From contig NC_041004.1 in the NCBI RefSeq assembly GCF_004193775.1, forward strand, positions 2,432,718 to 2,496,717: 64,000 nucleotides of DNA, in the 5' to 3' direction. The notes below the pieces were generated by a model, which made no database searches, was not told the origin of the DNA, and was given only the letters and a program-made list of their open reading frames with translations. Of the stretch, positions 10,794 to 22,686 are shown in pieces (position 1 is the stretch's first letter; each line of letters opens with the position of its first letter). Both the position numbers and the translations under genes were made by a program. The stretch comes from Glycine soja. Taxonomy: Eukaryota; Streptophyta; Magnoliopsida; Fabales; Fabaceae.

Positions 10794-13700
10794 AATTATG
10801 TTATAAAATAAATAATGTTGTTATATATAACACTAAAATTTCTAATGTATATTTAATGTGCATGTAAATTTAAATAATAAATTTTGTGACAATTAATTTT
10901 GATATAACTCGTACAGGTTAGCAACCAAATGATCCAACATGCATCAAAAAAATTGAACTAAAAAGAAGAAGAAGAATAAGCAAGGGTGATAACACATGCG
11001 TACCAACAAGGTGAGTTTACGTCCAATTAGAGATAAAAGAAAAATATAAGAGTGTTAAAATATTTTTTGGTTGAAAATAGTGTCATGTCTTTTATGGAGT
11101 TAAGAGGAAGAAGATGAAGATATTTTAGACATAAGTTTTCATTAAAAGTCATGTAACCAACATGTATCCACTTTCTGTTAAATTATTAAATGATGTTTAG
11201 GAGGGAGGGGGTCTGGGTGTAATGTGAACTAAACAATTAAGGGGGTTTTTGTAGGGTTCCAAAAAGGAGTGGTGTTGGGTGCAATTTGAAAAAAAAAAAA
11301 ACACAAGGGGTGCAAGTGTGAGGAAGAATATGAGAGTATTTTATACATAAATTTTCATTAAAAGTCATTATGCCTACTTTCTGCTAAATTATTAAACGGT
11401 GTTTAAGGAGGGAGGGGTTTGGGTGTAATGTGAGTTAAACAACTAAGGGATTTTTTGTAGGGTGCAAAAAGGGGAGGTATAGGATGCAATTAAAAAAAAA
11501 CAAAAGGGGTGCAAGTGTAATTTAATATTGTCTCACACTTTTAGGGACTAAATCAGAATTTTGGTTATTCACTAATTTACACATTTAACAATTAAAATTA
11601 TCATTATTTTTTTATTGATTAAGGGATTTCGTGTGTATTTTATTTTGTTAAATAAAAGGTGGTTTTGAGTTATGTAATGATAAAAATTGTTATTGATTTT
11701 TTTTAAATCAAAATTGTTCTTATGGATAATGAAGTATCTTGAATTTAATTATCATAAAATTGTACATGTTTAACTAATAGTATTGAGTCTGAATATCAAT
11801 TGTGTTTAACTTTTATTAACTCATAGTGGATTTATTTAATTGGTTGAAGTTGTGGATGGTACATGTGATTTGTATAAAAAATGATTTCTCTATTAATATG
11901 TTAATTTTGATTGATGGGATAAATGTTTGTATGATATGGTATTTTCTAGAGTTCGTTATGTGTTACTAAATTGATAAGTTGGTGTGGTAAATTAACAAAT
12001 GGTTATGTTCATCAAGATATTTTAGTTAGTTTTTAATTTTTTTATTAGTTGAAAAGTTCATTTGTTTATTCAGTTAGTAAACTTTTTTTAGTAACTTCTC
12101 AGCTTGCGTTTTTGAAACCCTAGCTTCTACCTTCTAACTTCAAACTTTTTTATATTTTCTTCTTTTTTATACTAAATGTATTTATCAAATTTTTTACTTA
12201 CTCTTTTTAAATAAATCGGGATTTTATTATTTTTTTCTTACCCATTCATATGTTTGTTGTCTTTTTTTTTCCTTCAACGTATAGACCCCTCATTTTGTTT
12301 CACAACATGCACACTAACCTTTTTTTTTTCAAGTAATGATATTTTTAATTTTTTTCACTCCCCATGTAATGCTTGGATAGATTCTCTACACAATATTTTG
12401 ATTGTGAATTTTCCTAGTATGAATGAATAAAAAAAGAAAAACAATAAAAAAGAAACATAAGGGATGAGTTAAAAAAATATTTTATTAATTTAGCATTATA
12501 AATCAACACATCGTTAATGATAGACTATACAATTCTTTTTTTATTATATTTTACATTTTTTATGTTAGAATATTTTTTTAACCATTGTATCATTTATAAT
12601 ATTTAATTTATTATTTCAACATTATATTTTGTCTATTATTTTTTGAATAATTTTATATAAGATTATTTATTTTAACTATTACACTAATTAACATAATAAA
12701 AATATAACGTTTACTTAAGTGTCTTTTCTTCTATTATTTTAAACATGATTAAAAATATTTTAAGAAATAGTGTAAGATTAATAGTTGAATACTTAATATG
12801 AAAAAATGTAATATAAAATAGTATAATATAAATATGTCTATTTTTATCATTTTACATTTTTTAGCTACTTTAACATCTAGTTTTATCGAACACTTTTAAT
12901 GTAATAAAACTAATTTTTTTCAACTTTCAACTTCTAGCTAGCTTTTTAGCTTCCAGCTAATTTTTCAGGTAATTTTATCAAACATAACCAAAAATTAATA
13001 ATTTGATATAACAAAGACACTTTAAGAAATCAATCTGAAAGTTCTTAAAATCAAGAGTCAAAATGAAATAAAATAGTAATGAATGAGATAAAAAAATATA
13101 TTTTAACCTTTAGTTTTATGAAATAACATAATTAATTAAGAGTATTAGTTATTAGGTGTGGCGTATTTGTTATAGGAAAAAAAATAGAGTTTTGTTTTCT
13201 CTAGCAATGTCACCAAATTGCATCCACAGCCAAGAAAGTAATCAAATAGGGAGGTAACCAAACAATCAAAACCTAATATCTCATTTAGAGATGAAATGTT
13301 GGGTAATAAGTAGTTTGTGCCTAAGATGGACATAATAGACCTAATTATACATAAACTTGTTCGTATATAATATGAGGAAAGTAATCATATGCTTCCAAAG
13401 GTCTTATTGGATGAACGGGTTTTTAAGAATTATGTTGCCCTTGGTAAAATGACTTTGTCGTTAAGCTTTTTGGAGAAAAAGATGGGTTATAAGATTTTGG
13501 TGACTTTAGTAATGTGAATGTGAATAATGATTTGTTCACGGTGAAGGTAGATCTCGTTGAGAATTGGAAAAAGATAATTTATAGTTTATAATATGAATGT
13601 GGAAAATAGTTTATTCACCCATTGATGATTTTTTATCAACACTTGGCAATCAATAAATGATAGGTTTACTTTCCCCATACTAAAGTTAATGTACAATTGT

Positions 13701-14520
13701 TCGGATTAGATTTTTAGTCTTAATCTCGTTTATTATGACGAAAACTTTCTCTTAGCAATGTTGTTGGTAGTTATTAAATTGATCAAAGTAGATAGAGTGT
13801 ATTTTCACGTATATGCGTTGAAATAAACCTTACTCAGTCTGTTCTCAGTGAGATTTGGCTAAATTTTATTTTAGGAGAAGATTTCGCTAAATGGGCATTG
13901 GTATAAGGTTCAGTGTGAAGGTCTTCATATTATTCATGCAAAGCAAAATGTAGTTTTTCTTAACATGTAGTACAAAACTATGCTAATTAAACAACCCCAC
14001 GTGCGGTGGTAGATACAAATAAGCAAATGGTAGGGTGCTAAGCTCCTGAGACAACCATGTCAAGTATTGGTGTATTGCAACAGCCACATTGATGTCTAGT
14101 TGCGACAAAAAAAATCTAATAATTAAGAACAAAACATTTGAAATATAGCAACCCATGCCTGCTGACTAGTGGTTAATTAGACGCAAAAAGAAATGCCCTA
14201 CATTAAATACCAAAGATTCAGTTATAAAAGGTAATATGGCTCCTAATAAAAACAAGTTGATTGCTCTCTCAAATTTGGTTGCAGGTCAATCACATTGAAA
14301 GATGCTGCAAAAATATAAGAAAAAGTGAAAATTTTGCCTCTAAAGGTTAACAAATGCTCCTAAAGTATGCACAAAGACAAAAAGACATTATCATGACAAG
14401 GTGGTCATGAGACAAATAATCGTATCTCTCACGGACAAGGTATCAAGACTAGCAAATTTAATTAATGAAGCATAGGAACGTGCACAAATCAAAGAAAAAT
14501 CAACTTGTAAGGAAAACTCT
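10794..14520. other. AT-rich non-coding DNA
   Basis: No gene is supported here; the short open frame at 13145-13333 on the minus strand has no family resemblance. The stretch holds a diverged direct repeat at 11122-11525. The part from about 11125 onward is repeated at low fidelity at 17100-20508, and all of it is repeated at high fidelity in the 20509-28980 block. Confidence 0.6.
11122..11525. repeat. Two-unit diverged tandem repeat, period about 200-216 bp
   Basis: Both units run from (G/T)ACATAA(G/A)TTTTCATTAAAAGTCAT through a GTTTA(G)GGAGGGAGGGG(G)T run and a GGGTGTAATGTGA(A/G)(C/T)TAAA segment to GGGGTGCAAGTGT. The unit-to-unit offset is 216 bp at the start and 199 bp at the end, so indels separate them. 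The low-fidelity segment at 17100 begins at the start of this repeat. Confidence 0.65.
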
Positions 14521-14800
14521 CACTACTTTTGAAAAATATTATACAACAATGGTTTTAAGATACATTTAAAAACGATTTTAAATTATCTTTGAATTCAATG
14601 TAGTGGAAAGTTAAAACTTTCACAATAGTTTCATAAAAATCATCTTATTCTAAGATGGTTCTTAAAGTAAAAATCGTTTTAAAAGATCATTATTTTAAGA
14701 TGGTTTTTAACTTACAATTATCTTAGAAAAACACATTTTAAAGATTATTCTTAACTAAAAATCGTCTTAGAATAATGTCATTTTAAGATTATTTTTAGCT
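14521..14800. repeat. CACTA-like subterminal repeat remnant
   Basis: Short units of the type AAGATGGTTTTTAACT and ATCGTCTTAGAATAA recur in both orientations, beginning just after CACTACTTTTGAAAAA. Such AAGAC/TGGTTTTTAA clusters are typical of the subterminal regions of plant CACTA (En/Spm) elements. No transposase and no matching 3' terminus is seen, so this is a decayed end at best. The clean copy is at 26414-26693, and the junction inside the low-fidelity segment (near 20508) falls within this cluster. Confidence 0.35.
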
Positions 14801-16570
14801 CAAAAGAAATTTGAACCAAGTAAAAAAAAGTACAAACGTTAAAAATGAATGAACAAAGCAAAGCTACATGTAGATGAATCAATTCCAACTTGTCTGCACC
14901 TATCAAAAGCCAAAAAGAAGGAAAAAGAAAGGAGACAACATCTTGTAAATGTAAAAGAAAAATGAATCAACATAGTTACCCACAACCTTCTCAGAGTTAT
15001 TGGATCGTTCATACCAATTCGGTTCGCACTAATATACCACTAAATTTGTGGAAGTTATGAACCCAGAAAAAATGCAAAAGGAAGAGGAAGATGAAAATCA
15101 AGAACATACATTAGAAACAAAGATAAAAATTGCAATATCCTTTAAGATGAAATAACAGTTTTATTTTTAAAGTTGGTGTTTAATTTTATATTATTTATGT
15201 GTATAAATTAAAAAGTAAAATTGTCTAATTCTTTTATCGGTAACACTAAGAGTTTTCTTGATAAGACCAACATTTACATTTTTTTAGAAGAAGATCAAGA
15301 GTTACATAGAAACTAGATATTTAAATTATAAAATTAATAAAATGGTTTTATATTTTTTTATAGAAAACTAAAGAATGCATATCCGTTAATAATTTTGTAA
15401 TAGAAAATTTTAATTAATATTTTAATAAAATAGATATGACTTGTGTGGATTTTTTTAATGAATATTTTGTCTTATTTAATATTTGAATTTTTATTTATTT
15501 CTGACACTTTTATATTTTGCTTTATGTGTAATTTATAGTTTTTACTTATAAATGAGAAAAAATATTGGTAGCATACTCATTTATATATTAAAACCTATGT
15601 AAATTTAAATAGCATATCCTACTGATTATGTATACCTCTTTCGTATCAATTCTTTGTAAGATCACTATTGTGAACCCCTATCACGTATCGAAGCATACCG
15701 CGAATTATGTCACTATGGTTCTATTGCTGGCATGGAGGTTCAACTATGGTTCTAAATTCGTATTTCTCTTGATATCATTATATTAGTGCTAAGAGTAAAA
15801 AGGACAGTATATATAGCAAGGCCTGATTTATATTTTTCTTGATATCATTATATATGGGTGGGGCCCATCTATAAGTGTTTAGTCTGCTTTTCACTTACAG
15901 ACCCGAAAGCTATTGCACTAATGACTACTGTATTATGATTTGGTCTTGTCTTTGGTGTGTGTTGTTCTTGGCTAGGAATCTCAATCAGAAAATTTTATTG
16001 CATGGGGACAAGTGTGTCTAGGTATACATTCACGTCACATGAGTAGAGGTCAGCAATAGTATAAGTGGTGGAATTTTATCTTCTAGTTTCATGAATGAAT
16101 GGATTAACAAACAAAAAAAATAAAAAATGAATGAATGTTAGAGAGGGAGGGAAAACATCTGGGGAATGATTTTTCATTCCTCCAAGAATGTTATTATTAG
16201 GAATGATATTTTTAAAAAATCTTTTAACCTATGTTTGGTAATTTTATATAGCTTCAAAATTTTGATGATAAAACATATGTTTGGTAATTTTATTTAGTTC
16301 CAAAATCTTTTATATATGATCAACGTATATTGAATTGTTTTGAAGCAGAAAAATAGAAAAATGGAAAACTAAATCCTGAACCTGACCTCTTAAAGACTCT
16401 TCAGATGATTTCAGAGCTTGAAGATAATTAATCACCAATTTCGGTGCTAGAAAGTAGAAAGAAGAAATAATTTCTTAGCTATATATTGAAAACATACGAA
16501 ACAACTATTAACAAAATCATGTAATGAACAGATAATACATATGTCACTTGCTTAACAAGCATAAACTAAC
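14801..16570. other. AT-rich non-coding DNA
   Basis: No gene, RNA gene or transposon terminus could be supported. The short open frames are not recognisable. The stretch is repeated at 26694-28466 with only homopolymer-length differences that I can see. Confidence 0.55.
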
Positions 16571-16657
16571 GTGGAGTAGTCTCAGCAGATATAAAAGGTT
16601 CATTTGAAATGAAGAATGCCACTTCTGAATCTCAGATTTTGCAGCCTTAAGTTCATT
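16571..16657 (-). pseudogene. FIP37/WTAP-like exon, first copy, frameshifted
   Basis: This is the same exon as 28467-28554 but one T shorter in the run CATTTGAAAT (CATTTTGAAAT in the other copy), which shifts the frame after EIQKWHSSFQ. The acceptor (TTTTCCAG) and donor (GTTAGT) are unchanged. Because the only differences between the two copies hereabouts are homopolymer lengths, the frameshift is more likely a sequence error near a contig end than a real mutation. Family reasoning is given in the entry for the second copy. Confidence 0.55.
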
Positions 16658-16770
16658 CTGGAAAATCCAGTGATCCAGGAAAACGATTTTAGGATACAAA
16701 AAGGTACAAATCAACCTATATGCAAAACTTTGGGCCAGGCTGGTAAGATACTCAACTCCAACAAGTTGGG

Positions 16771-17017
16771 GAGTGTTGCTAGGTACACCCAGCATTATTG
16801 CTGGTGCACCCAACATTCTTTGAAAATGGTAAAACTGTCTCTGTTAATTTCTCCCCTTACAGATTAAGTTGATCCGTAAGTTGATTTTTAGACTTACGGA
16901 TCAAGTTGATCCGTAAGTTTTTTTACGGATCAACTTGATCCGTAAGAAGTATTTCTATCTTTTCGTGATTAGTGTTGGGTGCACTAACAATAATGCTGGG
17001 TGCACCTAACAGCACTC
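16771..17017. mobile_element. MITE with about 47-bp terminal inverted repeats
   Basis: The left end GAGTGTTGCTAGGTACACCC continues AGCATTATTG. The right end, read in reverse complement, is GAGTGCTGTTAGGTGCACCC continuing AGCATTATTG, and the pairing extends about 47 bp to ACCCAACA. The centre holds inverted copies of TTGATCCGTAAG and CTTACGGATCAA that can fold into a long hairpin. There is no coding capacity. The target-site duplication is unclear; inverted pairing may extend outward through AAGTTG. The second copy, at 28668-28915, lies in the intron between two FIP37-like exons. Confidence 0.75.
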
Positions 17018-17099
17018 AACTTAGGGTCTGCTATGTGAATTATCTCTAATCTAGAAGAGTGTATATGGGCATTCTTTTATCCACATATTCATAATCATA

Positions 17100-20000
17100 A
17101 ATTTTAGACATAATTTTCATTAAAAGTCATGTAACCAACATGTATCCACTTTCTGTTAAATTATTAAATGATGTTTAGGAGGAGGGGGTCTGGGTGTAAA
17201 TGTGAACTAAACAATAAGGGTTTTTGTAGGGTTCCAAAAAAGGAGTGGTTGGGTGCAATTTTGAAAAAAAAAAAACACAAGGGTGAAGTGTGAGGAGAAT
17301 ATGAGAGTATTTTATACAAAATTTTCATTAAAAGTCATTATGCCTACTCTGCTAAATTATTTAAACGTTTAAGGAGGAGGGTTTGGGTGTAATGTGAGTT
17401 AAACAACTAAGGATTTTTGTTAGGGTGCAAAAAGGGGAGGTATAGGATGCAATTAAAAAAACAAAGGGGTGCAAGTGTAATTTAATATGTCTCACACTTT
17501 TAGGGACTAAATCAGAATTTTGGTTATTCACTAATTTACACATTTAACAATTAAAATTATCATTATTTTTTTTATTGATTAAGGGATTTCGGTGTATTTT
17601 ATTTTGTTAAATAAAAGGTGGTTTTGAGTTATGTAATGATAAAAATTGTTATGATTTTTTTTAAATAAATTGTTCTTATGGTAATGAATAGTATCTTGAA
17701 TTTAATTATCATAAAATTGTACATGTTTAACTAATAGTATTGAGTCTGATATCAATTGTGTTTAACTTTATATAACTCATAGTGGATTTATTTAATTGTT
17801 GAAGTTTGATGGTACATGTGATTTGTTAAAAAAATGATTTCTCTCTATTAATATGTTAATTTTGATTGATGGGATAAATGTTTGTATGATATGGTATTTT
17901 TCTAGAGTTCTGTATGTGTTACTAAATTGATAATTGGTGGGTAAATTAACAAATGGTTATGTTCATCAAGATATTTTAGTTGTTTTTTTTTTTTATTAGT
18001 TGAAAAGTCATTTTATTCAGTTAGTAAACTTTTTTTAGTAACTCTCAGCTTGCGTTTTTGAACCCTAGCTTCTACCTTTCTAACTTCAAACTTTTTTATA
18101 TTTCTTCTTTTTTATACTAAATGTATTTATCAAATTATTTTACTTACTCTTTTTAAATAAATCGGATTTTATATTTTTTTCTTACCCATTCATTATGTTT
18201 GTTCTTTTTTTTTCCTTCAAACGTATAGACCCCTCATTTGTTTCCAAACATGCCTAACTAACCTTTTTTTTCAAGTAATATTTTTACTTTTTTTCACTCC
18301 CCATGTTAATGCTTGGATAGATTCTCTACACAAATTATTGATTGATATTTTCCTAGTATGAATGAATAAAAAAAGAAAAACAATAAAAAAGAAACATAAG
18401 GATGAGTTAAAAAAATATTTTATTAATTTAGCATTATAAATCAACACATCGTTAATGATAGACTATACAATTCTTTTTTTATTAATTTTACATTTTTTAT
18501 GTTAGAATATTTTTTTAACCATTGTATCATTTATAATATTTAATTATTATTTTCACAATTATATTTGTCTATTATTTTTTGAATAATTTATATAAGATTA
18601 TTTATTTTAACTATTACACTAATTAACATAATAAAAATATTAACGTTTACTTAAGTGTCTTTTCTTCTATTATTTTAAACATGATTAAAAATATTTTAAG
18701 AATAATGTAAGATTAATAGTGAATACTTTAATTGAAAAAATGTAATATAAAATAGTATAGTATAAATATGTCTATTTTATCATTTTACATTTTTAGCTAC
18801 TTTAACATCTAGTTTTATCGAACACTTTTAATGTAATAAAACTAATTTTTTCAACTTTCAACTTCTACTAGCTTTTAGCTTCCAGCTAATTTTTTCAGGT
18901 AATTTTATCAAACATAACCAAAAATTAATAATTTGATATAACAAAGACACTTTAGAAATCAATCTGAAAGTTCTTAAAATCAAGAGTCAAAATGAAATAA
19001 AATAGTAATGAATGAGATAAAAAAATATATTTTAACCTTTAGTTTATGAAAATACATAATTAATTAAGAGTATTAGTTATTAGGTGTGGCGTAATTGTTA
19101 TAGGAAAAAAAATAGAGTTTGTTTCTCTAGCAATGTCACCAATTGCATCACAGCCAAGAAAGTAATCAAATAGGGAGGTAACCAAACAATCAAAACCTAA
19201 TATCTCATTTAGAGATGAAATGTTGGGTAAAGTAGTTTGTGCCTAAGATGGACATAATAGACCTAATTAACATAAACTTGTTCGTATATAATATGAGAAG
19301 TAATCATATGCTTCCAAGAATCTTATTGGATGAACGGGTTTTTAAGAATTATGTTGCCCTTGTGTAAAATGACTTTGTCGTTTAAGCTTTTGGAGAAAAA
19401 GATGGTTATAAGATTTTGGTGACTTTAGTAATGTGAATGTGAATAAATGATTTGTTCACGGTGAAGGTAGATCTCGTTGAGAATTGAAAAAGATAATTTA
19501 TAGTTTATAATATGAATGTGGAAAATAGTTTATTCACCATTGATGATTTTTATCAACACTTGGCAATCAATAAATGATAGGTGTTACTTTCCCCATACTA
19601 AAGTTAATGTACAATTGTTCGGATTAGATTTTAGTCCTTAATCTCGTTTATATATGACGAAAAACTTTCTCTTAGCAATGTTGTTGGTAGTTATTAAATT
19701 GATCAAAGTAGATAGAGTGTATTTTCACGTATATGCGTTGAAATAAACCTATCTCAGTCTGTTCTCAGTGAGGATTTGGCTAAATTTTATTTTAGGAGAA
19801 GATTTCGCTAAATGGGCATTGAGTATAAGGTTCAGTGTGAAGTCTTCATATTATTCATGCAAAGCAAATGTAGTTTTCTTAACATGTAGTACAAAACTAT
19901 GCTAATTAAACAACCCCACGTGCGGTGGTAGATACAAATAAGCAAATGGTAGGGTGCTAAGCTCCTGAGACAACCATGTCAAGTATTGGTATATGCAACA

Positions 20001-21114
20001 GCCACATTGATGTCTAGTTGCGACAAAAAAAATCTTAATAATTAAGAACAAAACATTTGAAATATAAGCAACCCATGCCTGCTGACTAGTGGTTAATTAG
20101 ACGCAAAAGAAATGCCCTACATTAAATACCAAGATTCAGTTAAAAGGTAATATGGCTCCTAATAAAACAAGTTGATTGCTCTCTCAAATTTGGTTGCAGG
20201 TCATCACATTGAAAGATGCTGCAAAAATATAAGAAAAAGTGAAAATTTTGCCTCTTAAAGGTTAACAAATGCTCCTAAAGTATGCAACAAAGACAAAAAG
20301 ACATTATCATGACAAGGTGGTCATAGACAAATAATGTATCTCTCACGACAAGGTATCAAGACTAGCAAATTTAATTATAATGAAGCATGGAACGTGCACA
20401 ATCAAAAAAATCAACTTGTAAGGAAAACTCTCACTACTTTTGAAAAAATTTATACAACAATGGTTTTAGATACATTTAGAAACGATTTTAAATTATCTTG
20501 ATTCAATGTAATGCTTTTCTCATCAAAGTCGCTGCACTTCAACCACTTCTCAGGCTTACAGGTGTCACTCATCAGATCATCTTTCTGAGTCCTGCACTCT
20601 GTCGTCATCTGATCACCCCACGAAACAACTCTCCCAGAGTCCGGCCAAAACTATCCTCATCATCCTCATCAGCTCCGTGTCCTTGCCATCCCCATAAATC
20701 CTCTCGTGATGATTACTCCAGTTAGCCAAATCATTGTCCCAACAACACATCATCCTCCACCACCTTATCAGTAATCAACTCAATCGCCCCCGGCTTCAAC
20801 CCCACTTCCCCTACTCCTAACCTTATTCAAAACCTCGAACAACTCCTTGGAGACAGCCGCTAGATCTCCCTTGGCATCTTCCCAACCTTCCCTTCCAACA
20901 TCCCCACCTCAGTCCTCAACTCCTGCACCTGCTGCATCACCGAAAACTGCAAATCCCCACCACCACCACCATCCTCCTTCCCCAACAACCCCCCAAACCC
21001 ACCCTCACCATCCATCTCCTCACTCACCCATACACATTACTCTCCTGAACCATCAAAAACCCACCACCCTTATGCCCTACAACCCTATGCATAATCCTCG
21101 CATTCCCGTTCCAA
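17100..21114. repeat. Low-fidelity repeat segment, probable uncorrected-read gap fill
   Basis: 17100 to about 20508 is a copy of about 11125-14604, and 20509-21114 is a copy of 8609-9220. Unlike the clean repeat, it differs every few tens of bases. Most differences are single-base losses or gains, often in homopolymers, with few substitutions (for example GGAGGGAGGGGG against GGAGGAGGGGG near 17180). The 17100-20508 part spans about 70 fewer bases than its source. This error profile is typical of raw single-molecule long reads rather than of neutral divergence. No gene in it should be interpreted. Confidence 0.75.
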
Positions 21115-22193
21115 CGGCCCTGGCTCATGCCCTGAATGCACAGCATATAACTTAAAAACCGCCACCCCTTCCTCCTGGTACACAAAACTCTTATCCTTCT
21201 CATTGTAATTCGCAATCGGCACAATAGCCCTAATCCTAAACCCACATCCACATCTTTTAGAAGCATAAGGCTCCCTCTTCAAAACCTTAGATTTCTTAGC
21301 AGCAGGCTCTCCAGCCCTATGGCAAGCATAGTCCTTAACCTCAGCCATAAAAGGCTTATACCTAATATACTTCTGCCTAATGCAAAGCACAACCTTGTGC
21401 TTTGCGGCGAGCTGCTGGAGCCGGTCAGGGACTTCCCCGGCCGGCACCTCGAAGCTCTCGGTGTACTCGAACCGTCGCCGCTTGCCACGCGAAATGGCGG
21501 CGGAGGGCTCTCCGGAGCCCTCAGTGGCGGAGGAGGAGCAGACGGGGCAGGCGGCGACGCAGACTCGGATGAAGCTCTCAGGGATGCCGTAGAATTTGGC
21601 CCCGACGGTCCAGTGGTGCTTGATGCGGTCGAGGGTGTCCTTGAGGTTGAGGTGGCTGAGGTCGGTGTCGGCGTGGTGGGACATGACGATGTGCTGCCAC
21701 TGGTTGAGGTGAGGGACGAACTGGTGAGGGTTGTTTTTGAAGCAGAGGAAGTGGGTGTTGGTGGAAACGTCGTGGTGCGTAGTGAGCTTGTCCTGGATGC
21801 GTTTCCAGGCGGTGAGGTAGGCGGTGTCCTCATTGCGGTCCTTCCAGACGGTGCGCCAGGAGGAGAGGACGGAGGAGGGGGTGGCGGAGCGGATGTCGGA
21901 GGGGAGGGGAGGCGGCGGAGGAGGAGGGAGCGGAGCATAAGGGCGTGGGAGGAAGGGGTGAAGGTGTAGAACTGGGAGGAGATGTGGGGGTCGGGGGAGA
22001 TGAAGAGGGGGTTGGAATTGGAATTTGGGGGTGTGGAAGGGGAAGAGTGGGAGGAGGAGGGGGAGGAGGGGAAGAGGAGAGAGAAGGAGGAGGAGGTGGT
22101 GTTGCTGGGGAGAGGGGGGTTGTGAGGGGATAGATCGGGGGGGTGCGGGAGGAAAACCTCGTCTTCCTCTTCTTGTTTGTTGGAATTATTCAT
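20509..22193 (-). pseudogene. Broken second copy of the H2C2/FAR1-like gene
   Basis: The start codon at 22193 and the first roughly 97 codons match the gene at 8405-10300. One G is then missing near 21900 (GGAGGGGAGGGG against GGAGGGGGAGGGG) and the frame shifts. The original frame can be followed again from about 21684 (MSHHADTDL) to about 21110, where an extra T ends it. Further single-base losses follow at about 21027, 20863, 20812, 20740 and 20667. The copy stops at 20509, so the last roughly 67 codons of the intact gene are absent. Most lesions lie in the low-fidelity segment, so this may be an assembly artefact rather than a true pseudogene. Confidence 0.75.
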
Positions 22194-22611
22194 GCTGAAG
22201 ATGAAGATGAAGAGGGTGGGTGTGTGGATGGGGAAAGTGAGGAAAGTGAGGAAAGTGAGCAGTGATGACTTTATCTCTCTCTCTCTCTCTGTTTCTGTTT
22301 GTTGCTGAGGTTTTGTTTTGTGTTGTCTTGTGCTTTTTTCTCTATCACTCTGATGACGTTTGGGCTTGGGTTTGGGAGATTGGGGGTGGGTTCGGGAGCA
22401 TTGCTACGTGCAACCCAGCAAAATTGCAGGTATACTCAGTAATTGCACAATTTTCCCATTTTGCCCTTCTGATAAAAAATAGAGGTTGACTAATCCCTTA
22501 TGAGGCTTACAGATTGGGCGGATTAGCTAATCCGTATGAGACTTATGGACTAGCCCAATCCGTAAGTGTTTTTTTTCAAAAACATGTTTTACGAATTAAT
22601 TTGAAATTAAT

Positions 22612-22686
22612 GGTTCAAGCAAGAGTCAAACCTGTGTGACTTTTGCGTTATTAGCATGACAATCTAACCAGTTGAACTAATAGGTC
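22612..22686 (-). tRNA. Second copy of the tRNA-Ile(AAU)-like relic
   Basis: This is identical, as far as I can see, to 10719-10793, including the AAT anticodon in a CTAATAA loop and the unpaired acceptor ends. It lies in the repeated block and is not an independent insertion. Confidence 0.55.

Noticed and set aside
17361..20725. Open frames within the low-fidelity segment
   Set aside because: The sequence is too error-prone to support any coding call, and the source copies are non-coding or known.
21279..22193. 304-codon Ser/Pro/Thr-rich minus-strand frame
   Set aside because: Only the first roughly 97 codons are the real gene; the rest is a wrong frame after a single-G loss.
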